Positions 15,788 through 24,686 of a stretch of 55,335 bases of DNA are shown here, one piece after another. The stretch is from Clostridia bacterium (GTDB taxonomy: Bacteria > Bacillota > Clostridia > Oscillospirales > CAG-272). The notes below the pieces were generated by a model. That model did no database searches and was not told the origin of the DNA. It saw only the letters and a program-made list of their open reading frames with translations. Each line of letters opens with the position of its first letter. Positions within the stretch are counted from its first letter, which is position 1. The position numbers and the translations under genes were made by a program. The stretch spans positions 1 through 55,335 of the forward strand of contig CAAGGQ010000023.1 of assembly GCA_900769475.1 (NCBI GenBank), in the 5' to 3' direction.

Positions 15788-16846
15788 ATGATTACCAAAA
15801 CTTATTTCGGAGCCCTGGAAAACGGCCAGGAGATCTCCTACTACACCATGAAGAACAAGAACGGCATGGTGGTTCGCATTTGTGAGTACGGCGGAGCCAT
15901 TATGGAGATCCGCGTTCCCGATAAGTATGGCCGTATGACCGACGTGGTATGCGGATACGATTCTCTGCGGGATTACGTGATGGCCAGCGGCTATCAGGGC
16001 GCATTGGTTGGCCGTGTAGGTAACCGCATTGCCAAGGGCAAATTCACCCTGGACGGCAAGGAGTATTCCTTGTTCTGCAACAACGGCGAAAACTCCCTCC
16101 ACGGTGGCAAGGTTGGCTACTCCCGCCGCGTATGGAATGTCAAGCCCGAGGATGGGGAAGAGCCTAAGCTGATTCTCTCTCTGACCTCTCCCGACGGCGA
16201 AGAGGGTTATCCCGGAACTGTAGCGATTCAGGTAACCTACACCCTTCTTTCCTCCAACGCTCTTTCGATCCACTACGAGGCTGAAACCGATGCGCGGACG
16301 CCTCTGAATATGACCAACCACGTTTACTTTAACCTGGGCGGTTATGCTTCGGGCAAGGTCTTTGACCACGTTCTGCAGATCGATGCCGACGCCTATCTTC
16401 CTACTAACAAGGCACTGATCCCCACGGGGGAGATCCGTCCCGTAGAGGGAACCCCCTTTGATTTCCGCGAGCCCAAGACCATTGGACGCGACTTTGATCT
16501 GACCAATGAGGATATTGCCATTGCCGGCGGCTTTGACCATTGCTTCTGCTTCACCGGCGGAGAAAGCAAGGAGCCGGTCCTGCGCATCGAGGCCTACGAG
16601 CCAAACACCGGCCGCTTCCTGCAGGTATATACCAACCAGCCCTGCGTACAGTTCTATTCGGGCAATTTCCTGAACAATCCCGAGTATTCCTTCAAGGGCG
16701 GATATCCTCAAAATCCCCAGGCTGCTTTCTGTTTAGAGACCCAAAAGATGAACGATGCCGTAAATCACGAGAACTTTACGAACATCATTCTCAATCCCGG
16801 CGAAAAGTACGATTACACCACCATTTACAAATTCTCGGTAAAATAA
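15788..16846 (+). CDS. galM: Aldose 1-epimerase (galactose mutarotase)
   Basis: Interconverts the alpha and beta forms of galactose and glucose, the entry step of the Leloir pathway. 352 residues. The catalytic histidine lies in MTNHVYFNLGG, the general base region near FYSGNFL, and the substrate-binding arginine in VGRVGNRIAKGKF. A TTG six bases earlier is in frame, but GGAGG is too close to it; ATG 15788 fits. Only two bases separate it from galE. A terminator follows. Confidence 0.96.
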   Translation: MITKTYFGALENGQEISYYTMKNKNGMVVRICEYGGAIMEIRVPDKYGRMTDVVCGYDSLRDYVMASGYQGALVGRVGNRIAKGKFTLDGKEYSLFCNNGENSLHGGKVGYSRRVWNVKPEDGEEPKLILSLTSPDGEEGYPGTVAIQVTYTLLSSNALSIHYEAETDARTPLNMTNHVYFNLGGYASGKVFDHVLQIDADAYLPTNKALIPTGEIRPVEGTPFDFREPKTIGRDFDLTNEDIAIAGGFDHCFCFTGGESKEPVLRIEAYEPNTGRFLQVYTNQPCVQFYSGNFLNNPEYSFKGGYPQNPQAAFCLETQKMNDAVNHENFTNIILNPGEKYDYTTIYKFSVK

Positions 16847-16856
16847 TTCCTTTCAA

Positions 16857-16887
16857 GGGAGGTTGCCACGGCAGCCTCTCTTTTTTT
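16857..16887 (+). terminator. Terminator after galM
   Basis: Arms GAGGTTGCC (16859-16867) and GGCAGCCTC (16870-16878) with one wobble pair, then seven T residues. Confidence 0.85.
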
Positions 16888-16962
16888 GCATATCTGCTCT
16901 TTGTTCATCATACAAATGCACTAAAGGAAGCCGTTGGCTTTTCGGAAAGGAAGGATGATAGA

Positions 16963-18138
16963 ATGAAGAGATTTTACAGAAGCTTGGTGATCCTTTTTAC
17001 CGCGGTTTGGTTACTCCAATGCAGTGTGATCCCAGGATACGGGCAGGAATCATTGATGCCGATGAACGAGATTGCTGAGGAAATGAGTTTCCCCTGCAAG
17101 AGCGTGATCCTAATGGAAGCTACCACCGGGACGGTGCTGTTTGAACAAAATTCCGATCAAGCCCTGCCGCCGGCCTCGGTGACCAAGATCATGACTCTGC
17201 TTTTGGTCATGGAAGCGGTGGATGCGGGAACGGTGCGTTTGGACGATCGGATCTCGGTATCGGCCAATGCCGCATCCATGGGCGGCTCCCAGGTCTTTTT
17301 AAAGGAAGGGGAGCAGATGTCTCTGGAGGATCTGTTAAAAAGTGTGGTCATCGCCTCTGCCAATGATGCCGCGGTGGCCCTTGCTGAGTATATTTGCGGT
17401 AGTGTTCCCACGTTCGTAAGCAAAATGAATGCCAAAGCCAAGCAACTGGGCATGGAGAACACCACCTTTGAAAACGTTACGGGGTTGGATGATACGGCCG
17501 AGCATCATCTGACCTCAGCGAGGGATATTGCCTTGATGTCCCGTGCCTTGATCGCCCATCCCACCATTCTGCAGTACAGCTCGATTTGGATGGACACCAT
17601 TCGCAACGGGGAATTTGGATTGACCAACACCAACCGGTTGGTGCGCTTTTATCGAGGTTGTACGGGACTCAAGACCGGATCCACCTCCAAGGCCGGCTTT
17701 TGCGTTAGCGTAACCGCGGAGAGGGAAGGGCTTTCCCTAATCTGCGTGGTTATGGGAGCAGCCTCCCGGGATGAACGAAATCAGATTGCCACCCAGGTGT
17801 TGGATTGGGGCTTTTCCAATTTTGCAACCTATCGCTCGGAGGCATCGGAACTTTCGCCCGTAAGGATTCAAGGCGGTAATCAGAATACTTGTAAAATTCT
17901 GCAGAAGGACTTTCTCTGTATTTTGGAAAAAAGCAAGCAAGCCGAGGTGCAAACCCGGGTTTCTATGAACGAAACGCTACAGGCTCCCGTCAAGGAGGGA
18001 TGCGTGGTGGGGCACACGATCTTTCTGCTGGGAGAGCAGGAGCTGGGGCGTGCAGAGATCATTGCCAAGGAATCGGTGGATCGAATTTCTTTTTTTGAGG
18101 TCTTTCAAAAGATCGCATATGTGTTTTTGCTGCGATAA
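16963..18138 (+). CDS. D-alanyl-D-alanine carboxypeptidase (DacF/PBP5-like)
   Basis: Removes the terminal D-Ala from peptidoglycan stem peptides outside the cell. 391 residues with an N-terminal signal peptide (about 1-29). Penicillin-binding motifs: SVTK with active serine at 72 and lysine at 75, SAN in VVIASANDAAV, and KTG in GLKTGSTSKAGF. A C-terminal PBP5-like beta domain and a hydrophobic tail (FFEVFQKIAYVFLLR) may act as membrane anchor. The start follows GGAAAGGAAGG; a much longer open frame upstream runs through galM and is not real. Sporulation (DacF) and vegetative (DacA) forms cannot be separated. Confidence 0.93.
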   Translation: MKRFYRSLVILFTAVWLLQCSVIPGYGQESLMPMNEIAEEMSFPCKSVILMEATTGTVLFEQNSDQALPPASVTKIMTLLLVMEAVDAGTVRLDDRISVSANAASMGGSQVFLKEGEQMSLEDLLKSVVIASANDAAVALAEYICGSVPTFVSKMNAKAKQLGMENTTFENVTGLDDTAEHHLTSARDIALMSRALIAHPTILQYSSIWMDTIRNGEFGLTNTNRLVRFYRGCTGLKTGSTSKAGFCVSVTAEREGLSLICVVMGAASRDERNQIATQVLDWGFSNFATYRSEASELSPVRIQGGNQNTCKILQKDFLCILEKSKQAEVQTRVSMNETLQAPVKEGCVVGHTIFLLGEQELGRAEIIAKESVDRISFFEVFQKIAYVFLLR

Positions 18139-18192
18139 ATCGTGGAAAAGCAAAAAAAATTCTTTTTTTTCATACTTTTTTGATGAAATATA

Positions 18193-18221
18193 TTGCTTTT
18201 TCGGAAAAGATAATGTATAAT
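18193..18221 (+). promoter_or_regulatory. Promoter of pgi
   Basis: TTGCTT (18193-18198), 17-base spacer, TATAAT (18216-18221), 35 bases before the ATG. Confidence 0.8.
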
Positions 18222-18255
18222 AAGCAATAGCGATTTTTAAGGAAGGTCCAAGCAA

Positions 18256-19596
18256 ATGGCAATTAAATTAAACGATAAGTACGTCTCTTCTTTCATCAAA
18301 CCCCATGAATTCGATCATCTGCAACAGCAAATCTGTCTGGCAGATAAAATGCTCCGCACCAAGACCGGCGCCGGACATGATTTCCTCGGCTGGGTAAAGC
18401 TTCCCACCAAGTATGATAAGGAAGAGTTTTCCAGAATCAAGACCTGTGCCACCAAAATTCAAAAAACTTGTGATATTCTGGTGGTCATCGGCATTGGAGG
18501 TTCCTATTTGGGGGCCCGTGCGGTCATTGAGTTTTTGAAGTCCCCCCTCTATAACAACCTGAAGAAGGATACTCCCGACATCTACTTTGCAGGCAACTGC
18601 ATCAGTGCCAGTGCGCTGAACGAATTGTTGCAGATCTGTGAGGGAAAGGACGTTTGCGTTAACGTTATTTCCAAGTCGGGCACTACCACCGAACCCGCCA
18701 TCGCGTTTCGCGTATTCCGCGCTCTTCTGGAGCAAAAGTACGGCAAGGAAGGCGCCAAGGAGCGCATCTTTGTTACCACCGATAAGGCAAAAGGAACCTT
18801 GAAGCAGTTTTCTACCGACGCAGGATATGAGACCTTTGTGGTTCCGGATGACGTTGGCGGTCGCTTCTCGGTGCTCACCGCAGTGGGACTGCTTCCCATT
18901 GCCGTGGCAGGCATTGACATTGATCAGCTGATGAAGGGTGCCGAAAGCGCCAGCAAGCAGTTTACCTCCACCGATCTTTCGAGAAATGATTGCTACCGCT
19001 ATGCCGCTATCCGCAATCTTCTGTACAACAAGGGCAAGACCGTAGAGGTGCTTGCAAGCTACGAGCCCTGCACTGCCATGTTTAACGAATGGTGGAAGCA
19101 GCTCTTTGGGGAAAGCGAGGGGAAAGACCAAAAGGGAATTTTCCCCACCTCCGTGGTATTCTCCACCGACCTGCACTCTCTGGGGCAGTATATTCAGGAT
19201 GGCAGTCGCATGCTGTTTGAAACCGTGCTGGATCTCCAGGATTCGGGAAGCGAGTTTGAAATCCCCAACGATCCTGCCAACATTGACGGCTTGAACTTCC
19301 TTTCCGGTATGGATCTGGATCTGGTGAAAAAGACCGCAATGCAGGGCACGGTCCTGGCACATGTAGACGGTGGCGTTCCCAATATTCTGATCTCGATCAG
19401 CGAAAGAACCCCCTTCGTTTTGGGTGAGCTGCTTTATTTCTTCGAACTTGCCTGTGCTATCTCCGGCTATCTCTTGTCGGTGAATCCCTTTGACCAGCCT
19501 GGCGTGGAATCCTACAAGAAAAACATGTTTGCACTTCTGGGGAAACCCGGCTACGAGGCTCTTCGCACCGAATTAGAAGAAAGATTGAAAAATTAA
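18256..19596 (+). CDS. pgi: Glucose-6-phosphate isomerase
   Basis: Interconverts glucose-6-phosphate and fructose-6-phosphate in glycolysis. 446 residues, the short Bacillus-type form. SIS-domain motifs are present: VIGIGGSYLGARAVIEF, VISKSGTTTEPAIAFR, DDVGGRFSVLTAVGLLP, and the catalytic region QLFGESEGKDQKGIFP, with FDQPGVESYK near the end. RBS AAGGAAGG lies before the ATG. It has its own promoter, and the next gene has its own as well. Confidence 0.97.
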   Translation: MAIKLNDKYVSSFIKPHEFDHLQQQICLADKMLRTKTGAGHDFLGWVKLPTKYDKEEFSRIKTCATKIQKTCDILVVIGIGGSYLGARAVIEFLKSPLYNNLKKDTPDIYFAGNCISASALNELLQICEGKDVCVNVISKSGTTTEPAIAFRVFRALLEQKYGKEGAKERIFVTTDKAKGTLKQFSTDAGYETFVVPDDVGGRFSVLTAVGLLPIAVAGIDIDQLMKGAESASKQFTSTDLSRNDCYRYAAIRNLLYNKGKTVEVLASYEPCTAMFNEWWKQLFGESEGKDQKGIFPTSVVFSTDLHSLGQYIQDGSRMLFETVLDLQDSGSEFEIPNDPANIDGLNFLSGMDLDLVKKTAMQGTVLAHVDGGVPNILISISERTPFVLGELLYFFELACAISGYLLSVNPFDQPGVESYKKNMFALLGKPGYEALRTELEERLKN

Positions 19597-19616
19597 CGTT
19601 TTTAACCAAAAAAGAC

Positions 19617-19645
19617 TTGACTTTTTTACAATAATTTGCTATAAT
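19617..19645 (+). promoter_or_regulatory. Promoter of the small P-loop protein gene
   Basis: TTGACT (19617-19622), 17-base spacer, TATAAT (19640-19645). Confidence 0.85.
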
Positions 19646-19702
19646 ACAATCAAAGAGCAGGGGAATATTGGTTCTGTCTGCTCGGATATGGAGGAAATAA
19701 CA

Positions 19703-20110
19703 ATGTTGAAATTGATTATCGGTGTAAAAGGTACCGGCAAAACCAAGACTTTGATCAATTTGGTAAACGGCGCTCTGGAAGTTACCAAGGGCGACGTGGT
19801 ATGTATCGAGAAGGGCGTGAAGCTGAGATATGATATTAAGCCCTCTGCTCGGTTGATAGATGTAGAAGAATACATGGTAGCAGACGCACAGTCGTTGTAT
19901 GGCTTTGTTGCAGGCATCCTGGCAAGCAATCACGACGTGACCGATCTGTTTATTGACAGCACTCTGAAGATCTGCAAGGGCGACATCGCCGCTTTTGAGC
20001 TTTTGGTTGCTGAGCTGGATAAGCTGATTTCTAAGCTGGACATCAATATGACCATGACGGTTTCCATGCCCGAGGAAGACATTTCCGACGCCATCCGTAA
20101 GTTCATTTGA
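19703..20110 (+). CDS. Small P-loop NTP-binding protein of unknown role
   Basis: 135 residues. A Walker A motif GVKGTGKTKTLINLV lies at residues 7-21; VTDLFIDSTLKIC (about 80-92) may be the Walker B strand. Such proteins are common in Clostridia and are often labelled ATP-binding or, misleadingly, PilT-like; the family has no established function that I know. Start chosen at ATG 19703 after TGGAGGAAATAAC. It has its own strong promoter and its own terminator, so it is an independent, probably well-expressed unit. Confidence 0.8.
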   Translation: MLKLIIGVKGTGKTKTLINLVNGALEVTKGDVVCIEKGVKLRYDIKPSARLIDVEEYMVADAQSLYGFVAGILASNHDVTDLFIDSTLKICKGDIAAFELLVAELDKLISKLDINMTMTVSMPEEDISDAIRKFI

Positions 20111-20132
20111 TTTACAAAATAATTTCAAAGAG

Positions 20133-20172
20133 CTGCAGTTCTGCGATTTGGTTTGCAGAGCTGCAGTTTTTT
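20133..20172 (+). terminator. Terminator before the topoisomerase gene
   Basis: Arms CTGCAGTTCTGC (20133-20144) and GCAGAGCTGCAG (20155-20166) pair over 12 bp with one G-U wobble, followed by six T residues. The topoisomerase gene starts 21 bases later, so it is read through or has an unseen promoter. Confidence 0.85.
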
Positions 20173-20192
20173 CGACGAAAGGAGGAGGAGCC

Positions 20193-22406
20193 ATGATTCT
20201 GATCATTGCGGAAAAGCCCAGCCTTGGGCGCAACATTGCCGCGGGCATTGGTCCTATGCAAAAGCGGCAGGGATATTTGGAAGGAAACGGATATTTGATC
20301 ACCTGGGCCTTTGGTCATCTGTTTTCCCTATGCGATATTGAGGCCTATCAAAACACTTCCGACGCTCCCGCACGATGGACCATGGACAATCTCCCTTGCT
20401 TTCCCCAGGAGTTTCAGTTCGAGCTTCGCAAAGGGGACAACAAGCAGGTCGATCCCGGAGTTCGCCAGCAATTTGAGGTGATCCGCTCTCTGTGCAACCG
20501 TCCCGACGTGGATACCATCGTTAATGCGGGAGATGCAGATCGGGAAGGAGAGATCATTGTCCGCCTTTGCATCCAGCACGCGTTGCAAACTCCCAAGTCC
20601 CTAAAACGGCTGTGGCTCCCCGACCAAACGCCTCAAACCGTTGCCAAGGCATTGACCGAAATGAAAGCCGAATGTGACTACGATCGCTTGGCCGATGAGG
20701 GCTTTGCTCGCACGTACATTGACTGGCTGTACGGCGTGAATCTCACTCGCTACGCCACGCTGAAGACCGGAACCCTCCTTCGGGTTGGTCGTGTGATCGT
20801 TCCCATCGTCAAAGCTATTTATGACCGGGATATGGCCATCCGCAATTTTGTTCCCGGAAAATATTTTGCCTTGGTAAGCAAGGAGCAGACCAACGGCGAG
20901 GTCGTGGAGCTGACCTCCAAAAAGAAATTTGAGCAAAATCAGCACGGGGAAGCCATGGCGCTTTGCCAGTTGTACAATCAAACCGGCGCTCGGGTAACTG
21001 CGGTCAAAAATAAAAAGGATCGTTTGCTTCCCGGCAAGCTCTATTCGCTTTCCAAGCTGCAAAATGTTCTGGGTAAAAAATATAAAATGTCGATGAAGGA
21101 TAGCCTGGAGATCGTACAGGGTTTGTATGAAAAGGGCTATCTGACCTATCCCCGTACCAACTCCGAATATCTTGCCACAGCAGAGAAGGACAAGATCCGC
21201 CAGATCCTTGCCTCCTGCGCCAAGATTGGCTATCCCGTAAAGTTCAAGGACGGAAAGCACATCTTTGACGATAGCAAGATCGAATCCCACTCGGCCCTCA
21301 CCCCCACCTACAAGATCCCCGGAAAGAAGGATCTGAACGAGCGAGAAATGCAGGTTTATTCCACCGTCTTTCGCCGTTTTGTAGCTGTGTTCTGTGCCGA
21401 AGATTGCGTGGCCTCCAAAACCGAGATCACCATCGACGTGGGAGAGCTGGAAACCTTTGTGCTCAAGGGAATGACGATCCTGGAGCCCGGCTGGACCAAA
21501 TACGACGATTACACCCAAAAGGACAAGATCCTGCCAAAGCTCCAAAAGGGGGATGAGGTGAATATCAACTTCAGTCCCACTGAAAAGGAAACCTCACCGC
21601 CACGGCATTATACTATCGAAACCCTGAACAATTACCTTAAAAATCCTTTTAAGGAAGAGAAGAAAGCGGCCAAGGATTCCGCAGAGGAGGAAGGAGATTC
21701 GCCGGAAACCGACGATAGCGAGGATTATCGCGCCATCTTTGAGGGCTTGGAGCTTGGCACCGAGGCCACCCGCACGGGTATCATCGATAACGCCCGAAAA
21801 AGCGGTTACATTGATTTGAAAAAGGATGTTTATACCATTCTGCCGGGAGGGGAATTTCTCATTGAGTCCCTGCTGCAAATGCAGATCACCATGGATAAAT
21901 ATAAGACCTCCGAGCTGGGTCAGGCCTTGAAAAAGGTCTATCGGGGAAGCATGTCGGTGGGGGACAGCGTGCGCCTGGCTCAGGCAGAAATCCGCGAGAT
22001 CTTCCTCAAAAAGAAGGATGCGGCCTTTGTAAAGGAATCGGACACCGGTTTCTTTGGGGACGTGGTTGCCACCTGCCCGCTGTGTGGAAGTGATGTACGT
22101 CGGATGCGCAGCTTCTACGGCTGTGCCGGCTACAAGAACGGATGCAAGTTCTCGGTAAACACCAGCATTTGCGGCCGTGTAATCTCGATTACCGCGTTGC
22201 GAGAGCTGACCGAGCACAAGAAAACCTCGGTTTTAAGCGGCTTCCATTCCCAGCGCACCGGAAAGACCTTTGATGCCGCCCTGAAGCTGGAGGGAGGACG
22301 CGCCGTCTTTGACTTTGAACGAAGAGAACGGCGCCCGGCACACCCCAATCTACCCATCTGGGACGGCGAGGAGCCTCCGCTCCCCGAGCCACCTCTGGAA
22401 ATTTGA
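20193..22406 (+). CDS. topB: Type IA DNA topoisomerase (topoisomerase III-like, divergent)
   Basis: 737 residues. The Toprim domain begins MILIIAEKPSLGRNIA and carries the acidic motif GDADREGEII near residue 112. The catalytic tyrosine lies in GYLTYPRTNSEYL (about residue 318). A C-terminal zinc-ribbon-like domain has CPLCGSDVRRM with a further cysteine in YGCAGYKNGCKF (about 627-648). It relaxes or decatenates DNA by single-strand passage. The segment RVGRVIVPIVKAIYDRD replaces the usual GRVQTPTL, and ESHSALTPT replaces SHHAIIPT, so this is a divergent branch. A 45-residue acidic linker lies near 490-520. ATG 20193 follows AAAGGAGGAGGAG. Confidence 0.92.
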   Translation: MILIIAEKPSLGRNIAAGIGPMQKRQGYLEGNGYLITWAFGHLFSLCDIEAYQNTSDAPARWTMDNLPCFPQEFQFELRKGDNKQVDPGVRQQFEVIRSLCNRPDVDTIVNAGDADREGEIIVRLCIQHALQTPKSLKRLWLPDQTPQTVAKALTEMKAECDYDRLADEGFARTYIDWLYGVNLTRYATLKTGTLLRVGRVIVPIVKAIYDRDMAIRNFVPGKYFALVSKEQTNGEVVELTSKKKFEQNQHGEAMALCQLYNQTGARVTAVKNKKDRLLPGKLYSLSKLQNVLGKKYKMSMKDSLEIVQGLYEKGYLTYPRTNSEYLATAEKDKIRQILASCAKIGYPVKFKDGKHIFDDSKIESHSALTPTYKIPGKKDLNEREMQVYSTVFRRFVAVFCAEDCVASKTEITIDVGELETFVLKGMTILEPGWTKYDDYTQKDKILPKLQKGDEVNINFSPTEKETSPPRHYTIETLNNYLKNPFKEEKKAAKDSAEEEGDSPETDDSEDYRAIFEGLELGTEATRTGIIDNARKSGYIDLKKDVYTILPGGEFLIESLLQMQITMDKYKTSELGQALKKVYRGSMSVGDSVRLAQAEIREIFLKKKDAAFVKESDTGFFGDVVATCPLCGSDVRRMRSFYGCAGYKNGCKFSVNTSICGRVISITALRELTEHKKTSVLSGFHSQRTGKTFDAALKLEGGRAVFDFERRERRPAHPNLPIWDGEEPPLPEPPLEI

Positions 22407-22421
22407 TAAAAACGGAACGGT

Positions 22422-22456
22422 CGAGAGCAACAAAAGCAGTTGCTCTCGGCTTTTTT
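22422..22456 (+). terminator. Terminator after topB
   Basis: Perfect 10-bp arms CGAGAGCAAC (22422-22431) and GTTGCTCTCG (22439-22448), followed by six T residues. Confidence 0.93.
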
Positions 22457-22494
22457 CTGTGCAGAAAATGAGAGTTTTATCATAATATAAGATA

Positions 22495-22523
22495 TTGTTA
22501 TTTCTTTTTGTAACTGTTATAAT
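22495..22523 (+). promoter_or_regulatory. Promoter of the XRE-TPR regulator gene
   Basis: TTGTTA (22495-22500), 17-base spacer, TATAAT (22518-22523). The sequence TGTAAGCTTACG just downstream contains the palindrome GTAAGCTTAC, a possible operator near the transcript start. Confidence 0.7.
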
Positions 22524-22563
22524 ATAGCTGTAAGCTTACGAAGAATCAAAAAGGAGAATTGAT

Positions 22564-23508
22564 ATGAACTCAACTGTATTTTCGGAAAACATGAAAAAAT
22601 TTAGATTAGCAAAAAAATACACACAAGAAGAAGTTTCAGAAAGGCTTTGTGTCACGGCTCAAAGCGTATCAAGGTGGGAATGCGGAACTACTTTGCCCGA
22701 TGTATTACTTCTCCCGGAAATTGCCAAGCTTTACGGCGTGATGGTGGATGACCTTTTTAAAAAACATTCCGTAGCTTATGAAAATTACGCGCAAAGATTG
22801 TCTGCCCTCTATGAAATAAGCGAAGATCCCGAAGATTTTTTAAGATGCCGTCTTGAATATCAAAGGCTTATGAGAGCAGGCGAGTTGTCTATGCACGACA
22901 AATGGGACTACGGCTGGCTTCATATGGAAATGATGTATTATTGTAAAAAAGAAGCTCTCAAATGGTTTGACGAAGTTTTGTCTGATAAGACACAAAAGGA
23001 CTCGCTTCCTTACAGACGAGCTGCTTCCATGAAACAAAATATGCTATTTTCTTTCGGAAAGGGAGAGGAAGTGCTGGCAGAGCGTCAGCGTGAAATGGAC
23101 AAGGCCGGTGGAGCGCTTGATCTGCGCGAATGGTGTCTACTCATAGAGGCATATGACAATGCAGAACAGTACCAGAAGGCACTCTTCACTTGCACAGAAG
23201 CAATGAAAAAATATCCTGATCATTGGGAATTGTTTTTCCTGACAGGAAATGTATACTGTAGTATGGAAAAGTATGAAAAGGCAATCGAATATTTTCAAAA
23301 AGCAGGAAAGGTGGGAACCCCATTTTGCGATGAAAAATATCGTATCGCTTGGTGCTATCGAGAACTTAAAAAATTCAAAGAGGCATATCAAATATATTTG
23401 GAAATTGCTGATATTCACCGTAAAAACGGATACGATGTTGAAGCCGAACAAGCATTGGGATATGCAAAGGAGATCGAGAATAAAATAAAGGAATCCCATT
23501 TGCTTTAA
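22564..23508 (+). CDS. XRE-family regulator with C-terminal TPR repeats
   Basis: 314 residues. The N-terminal Cro/C1-type helix-turn-helix (FRLAKKYTQEEVSERLCV then TAQSVSRWECGTTLPD) covers residues 12-47. The rest is helical with tetratricopeptide-like repeats (for example WELFFLTGNVYCSMEKYEKA and YRIAWCYRELKKFKEAYQIY). This layout resembles peptide-sensing RRNPP-type regulators, but no pheromone-like small gene is visible next to it. RBS AAAAAGGAG. Base composition is clearly more AT-rich than its neighbours (AAA, AAT and GAA codons dominate), and it is fenced by terminators on both sides, which suggests acquisition by transfer. Confidence 0.85.
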   Translation: MNSTVFSENMKKFRLAKKYTQEEVSERLCVTAQSVSRWECGTTLPDVLLLPEIAKLYGVMVDDLFKKHSVAYENYAQRLSALYEISEDPEDFLRCRLEYQRLMRAGELSMHDKWDYGWLHMEMMYYCKKEALKWFDEVLSDKTQKDSLPYRRAASMKQNMLFSFGKGEEVLAERQREMDKAGGALDLREWCLLIEAYDNAEQYQKALFTCTEAMKKYPDHWELFFLTGNVYCSMEKYEKAIEYFQKAGKVGTPFCDEKYRIAWCYRELKKFKEAYQIYLEIADIHRKNGYDVEAEQALGYAKEIENKIKESHLL

Positions 23509-23533
23509 CATATGGATGAATAAGTGAAGTATA

Positions 23534-23573
23534 TAAAAAAGGACGAAGAACGTTAAGTTCTTCGTCCTCTTTT
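23534..23573. terminator. Bidirectional terminator between XRE-TPR gene and ruvB
   Basis: Perfect 11-bp arms GGACGAAGAAC (23541-23551) and GTTCTTCGTCC (23557-23567), with an A-run before and T-rich sequence after, so it can end transcripts from both directions. Confidence 0.92.
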
Positions 23574-23594
23574 AATGGAAATGCGTTTTTTAGG

Positions 23595-24668
23595 TTAAAC
23601 ATCCTCCGCGGATGCGAAAAAATTCATTTGCTCGCCGCGGGTGGGGGCGGGGGCATGAAAGGGAAGGCCCAAATGCTCGTAGGCCATGCGGGTAACGCAA
23701 CGGCCTCTGGGGGTGCGGCTCAAAAAGCCGATCTGCATCAGGTATGGCTCGTACATATCCTCCAGGGTTACAGCCTCTTCACCAACGGTGGCGGCCAGGG
23801 TTTCCAAACCCACGGGGCCACCGTCATAAAACTTGATAATGGTCTCCAGCATCTTTCGGTCAATGTGATCCAGGCCCAGCTGGTCGATCTCCAGGCGATT
23901 CAAGGCATAGTTGGCGATGTCCGAATCAATAGAACCATTTCCGCGCACCTGGGCAAAATCCCGTACGCGCTTCAACAACCGGTTGGCGATACGTGGGGTA
24001 CCACGGGAGCGTCCGGCAATTTCGATGGCGCCGTCGTCCGAGATCTCCATGCCAAGGATCCCCGCATTTCTACGAATGATGGTGGCCAGCTCCTCGGGCG
24101 AGTAGAGCTCCAGCTTCAGAATCACGCCAAAGCGATCCCGCAGAGGGGTAGTCATCTGTCCCGCACGTGTGGTGGCTCCCACCAGGGTGAACTTGGGTAG
24201 ATCAATGCGAATGCTTCTTGCGGCAGGCCCTTTTCCAATGATAATGTCCAAGGCGTAATCCTCCATAGCGGGGTAAAGGATCTCCTCTACCGAGCGGGAA
24301 AGGCGGTGGATCTCATCAATAAAGAGCACGTCACCCTCGTTGAGGTTGGTGAGAATCGCGGCAAGATCCCCCTGTTTTTCAATAGCGGGACCCGAGGTGA
24401 TCCGAATATTGACCCCCATTTCCGAGGCGATGATATTGGAAAGCGTAGTCTTACCCAAGCCGGGAGGACCGTAAAGCAGAACGTGATCCAGGGGATCGTT
24501 GCGTTGCTTTGCCGCCTCAATATAAATTTTCAGATTCTCCTTGACCTTTTCCTGGCCAATGTAGTCCTCCAAGCGCTTGGGGCGGAGGGACGCCTCCACG
24601 TCGGAATCCTCAGCGGAATAGGCGGTATTCATGATTCGGTTTTCAAAATCAAATTCATTGCTATCCAT
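23595..24668 (-). CDS. ruvB: Holliday junction branch-migration helicase RuvB
   Basis: Hexameric AAA+ motor that, with RuvA, drives branch migration during recombination and repair. 357 residues. Walker A GPPGLGKTTLSNIIA (near residue 66), Walker B LFIDEIHRLSR, sensor GATTRAGQMTTPLRDRFG, and the winged-helix C-terminus with GGPVGLETLAATVGE and RTPRGRCVTRMAYEHL. It starts 18 bases after ruvA with an AAAGGGAGG ribosome site. Confidence 0.98.
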   Translation of the reverse strand: MDSNEFDFENRIMNTAYSAEDSDVEASLRPKRLEDYIGQEKVKENLKIYIEAAKQRNDPLDHVLLYGPPGLGKTTLSNIIASEMGVNIRITSGPAIEKQGDLAAILTNLNEGDVLFIDEIHRLSRSVEEILYPAMEDYALDIIIGKGPAARSIRIDLPKFTLVGATTRAGQMTTPLRDRFGVILKLELYSPEELATIIRRNAGILGMEISDDGAIEIAGRSRGTPRIANRLLKRVRDFAQVRGNGSIDSDIANYALNRLEIDQLGLDHIDRKMLETIIKFYDGGPVGLETLAATVGEEAVTLEDMYEPYLMQIGFLSRTPRGRCVTRMAYEHLGLPFHAPAPTRGEQMNFFASAEDV

Positions 24669-24686
24669 AAAGGGAGGTCCTTTCTG

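Noticed and set aside
16540..16962. N-terminal extension of the D,D-carboxypeptidase through galM
   Set aside because: The upstream frame overlaps galM and crosses its terminator; the signal peptide and ribosome site define the start at 16963.
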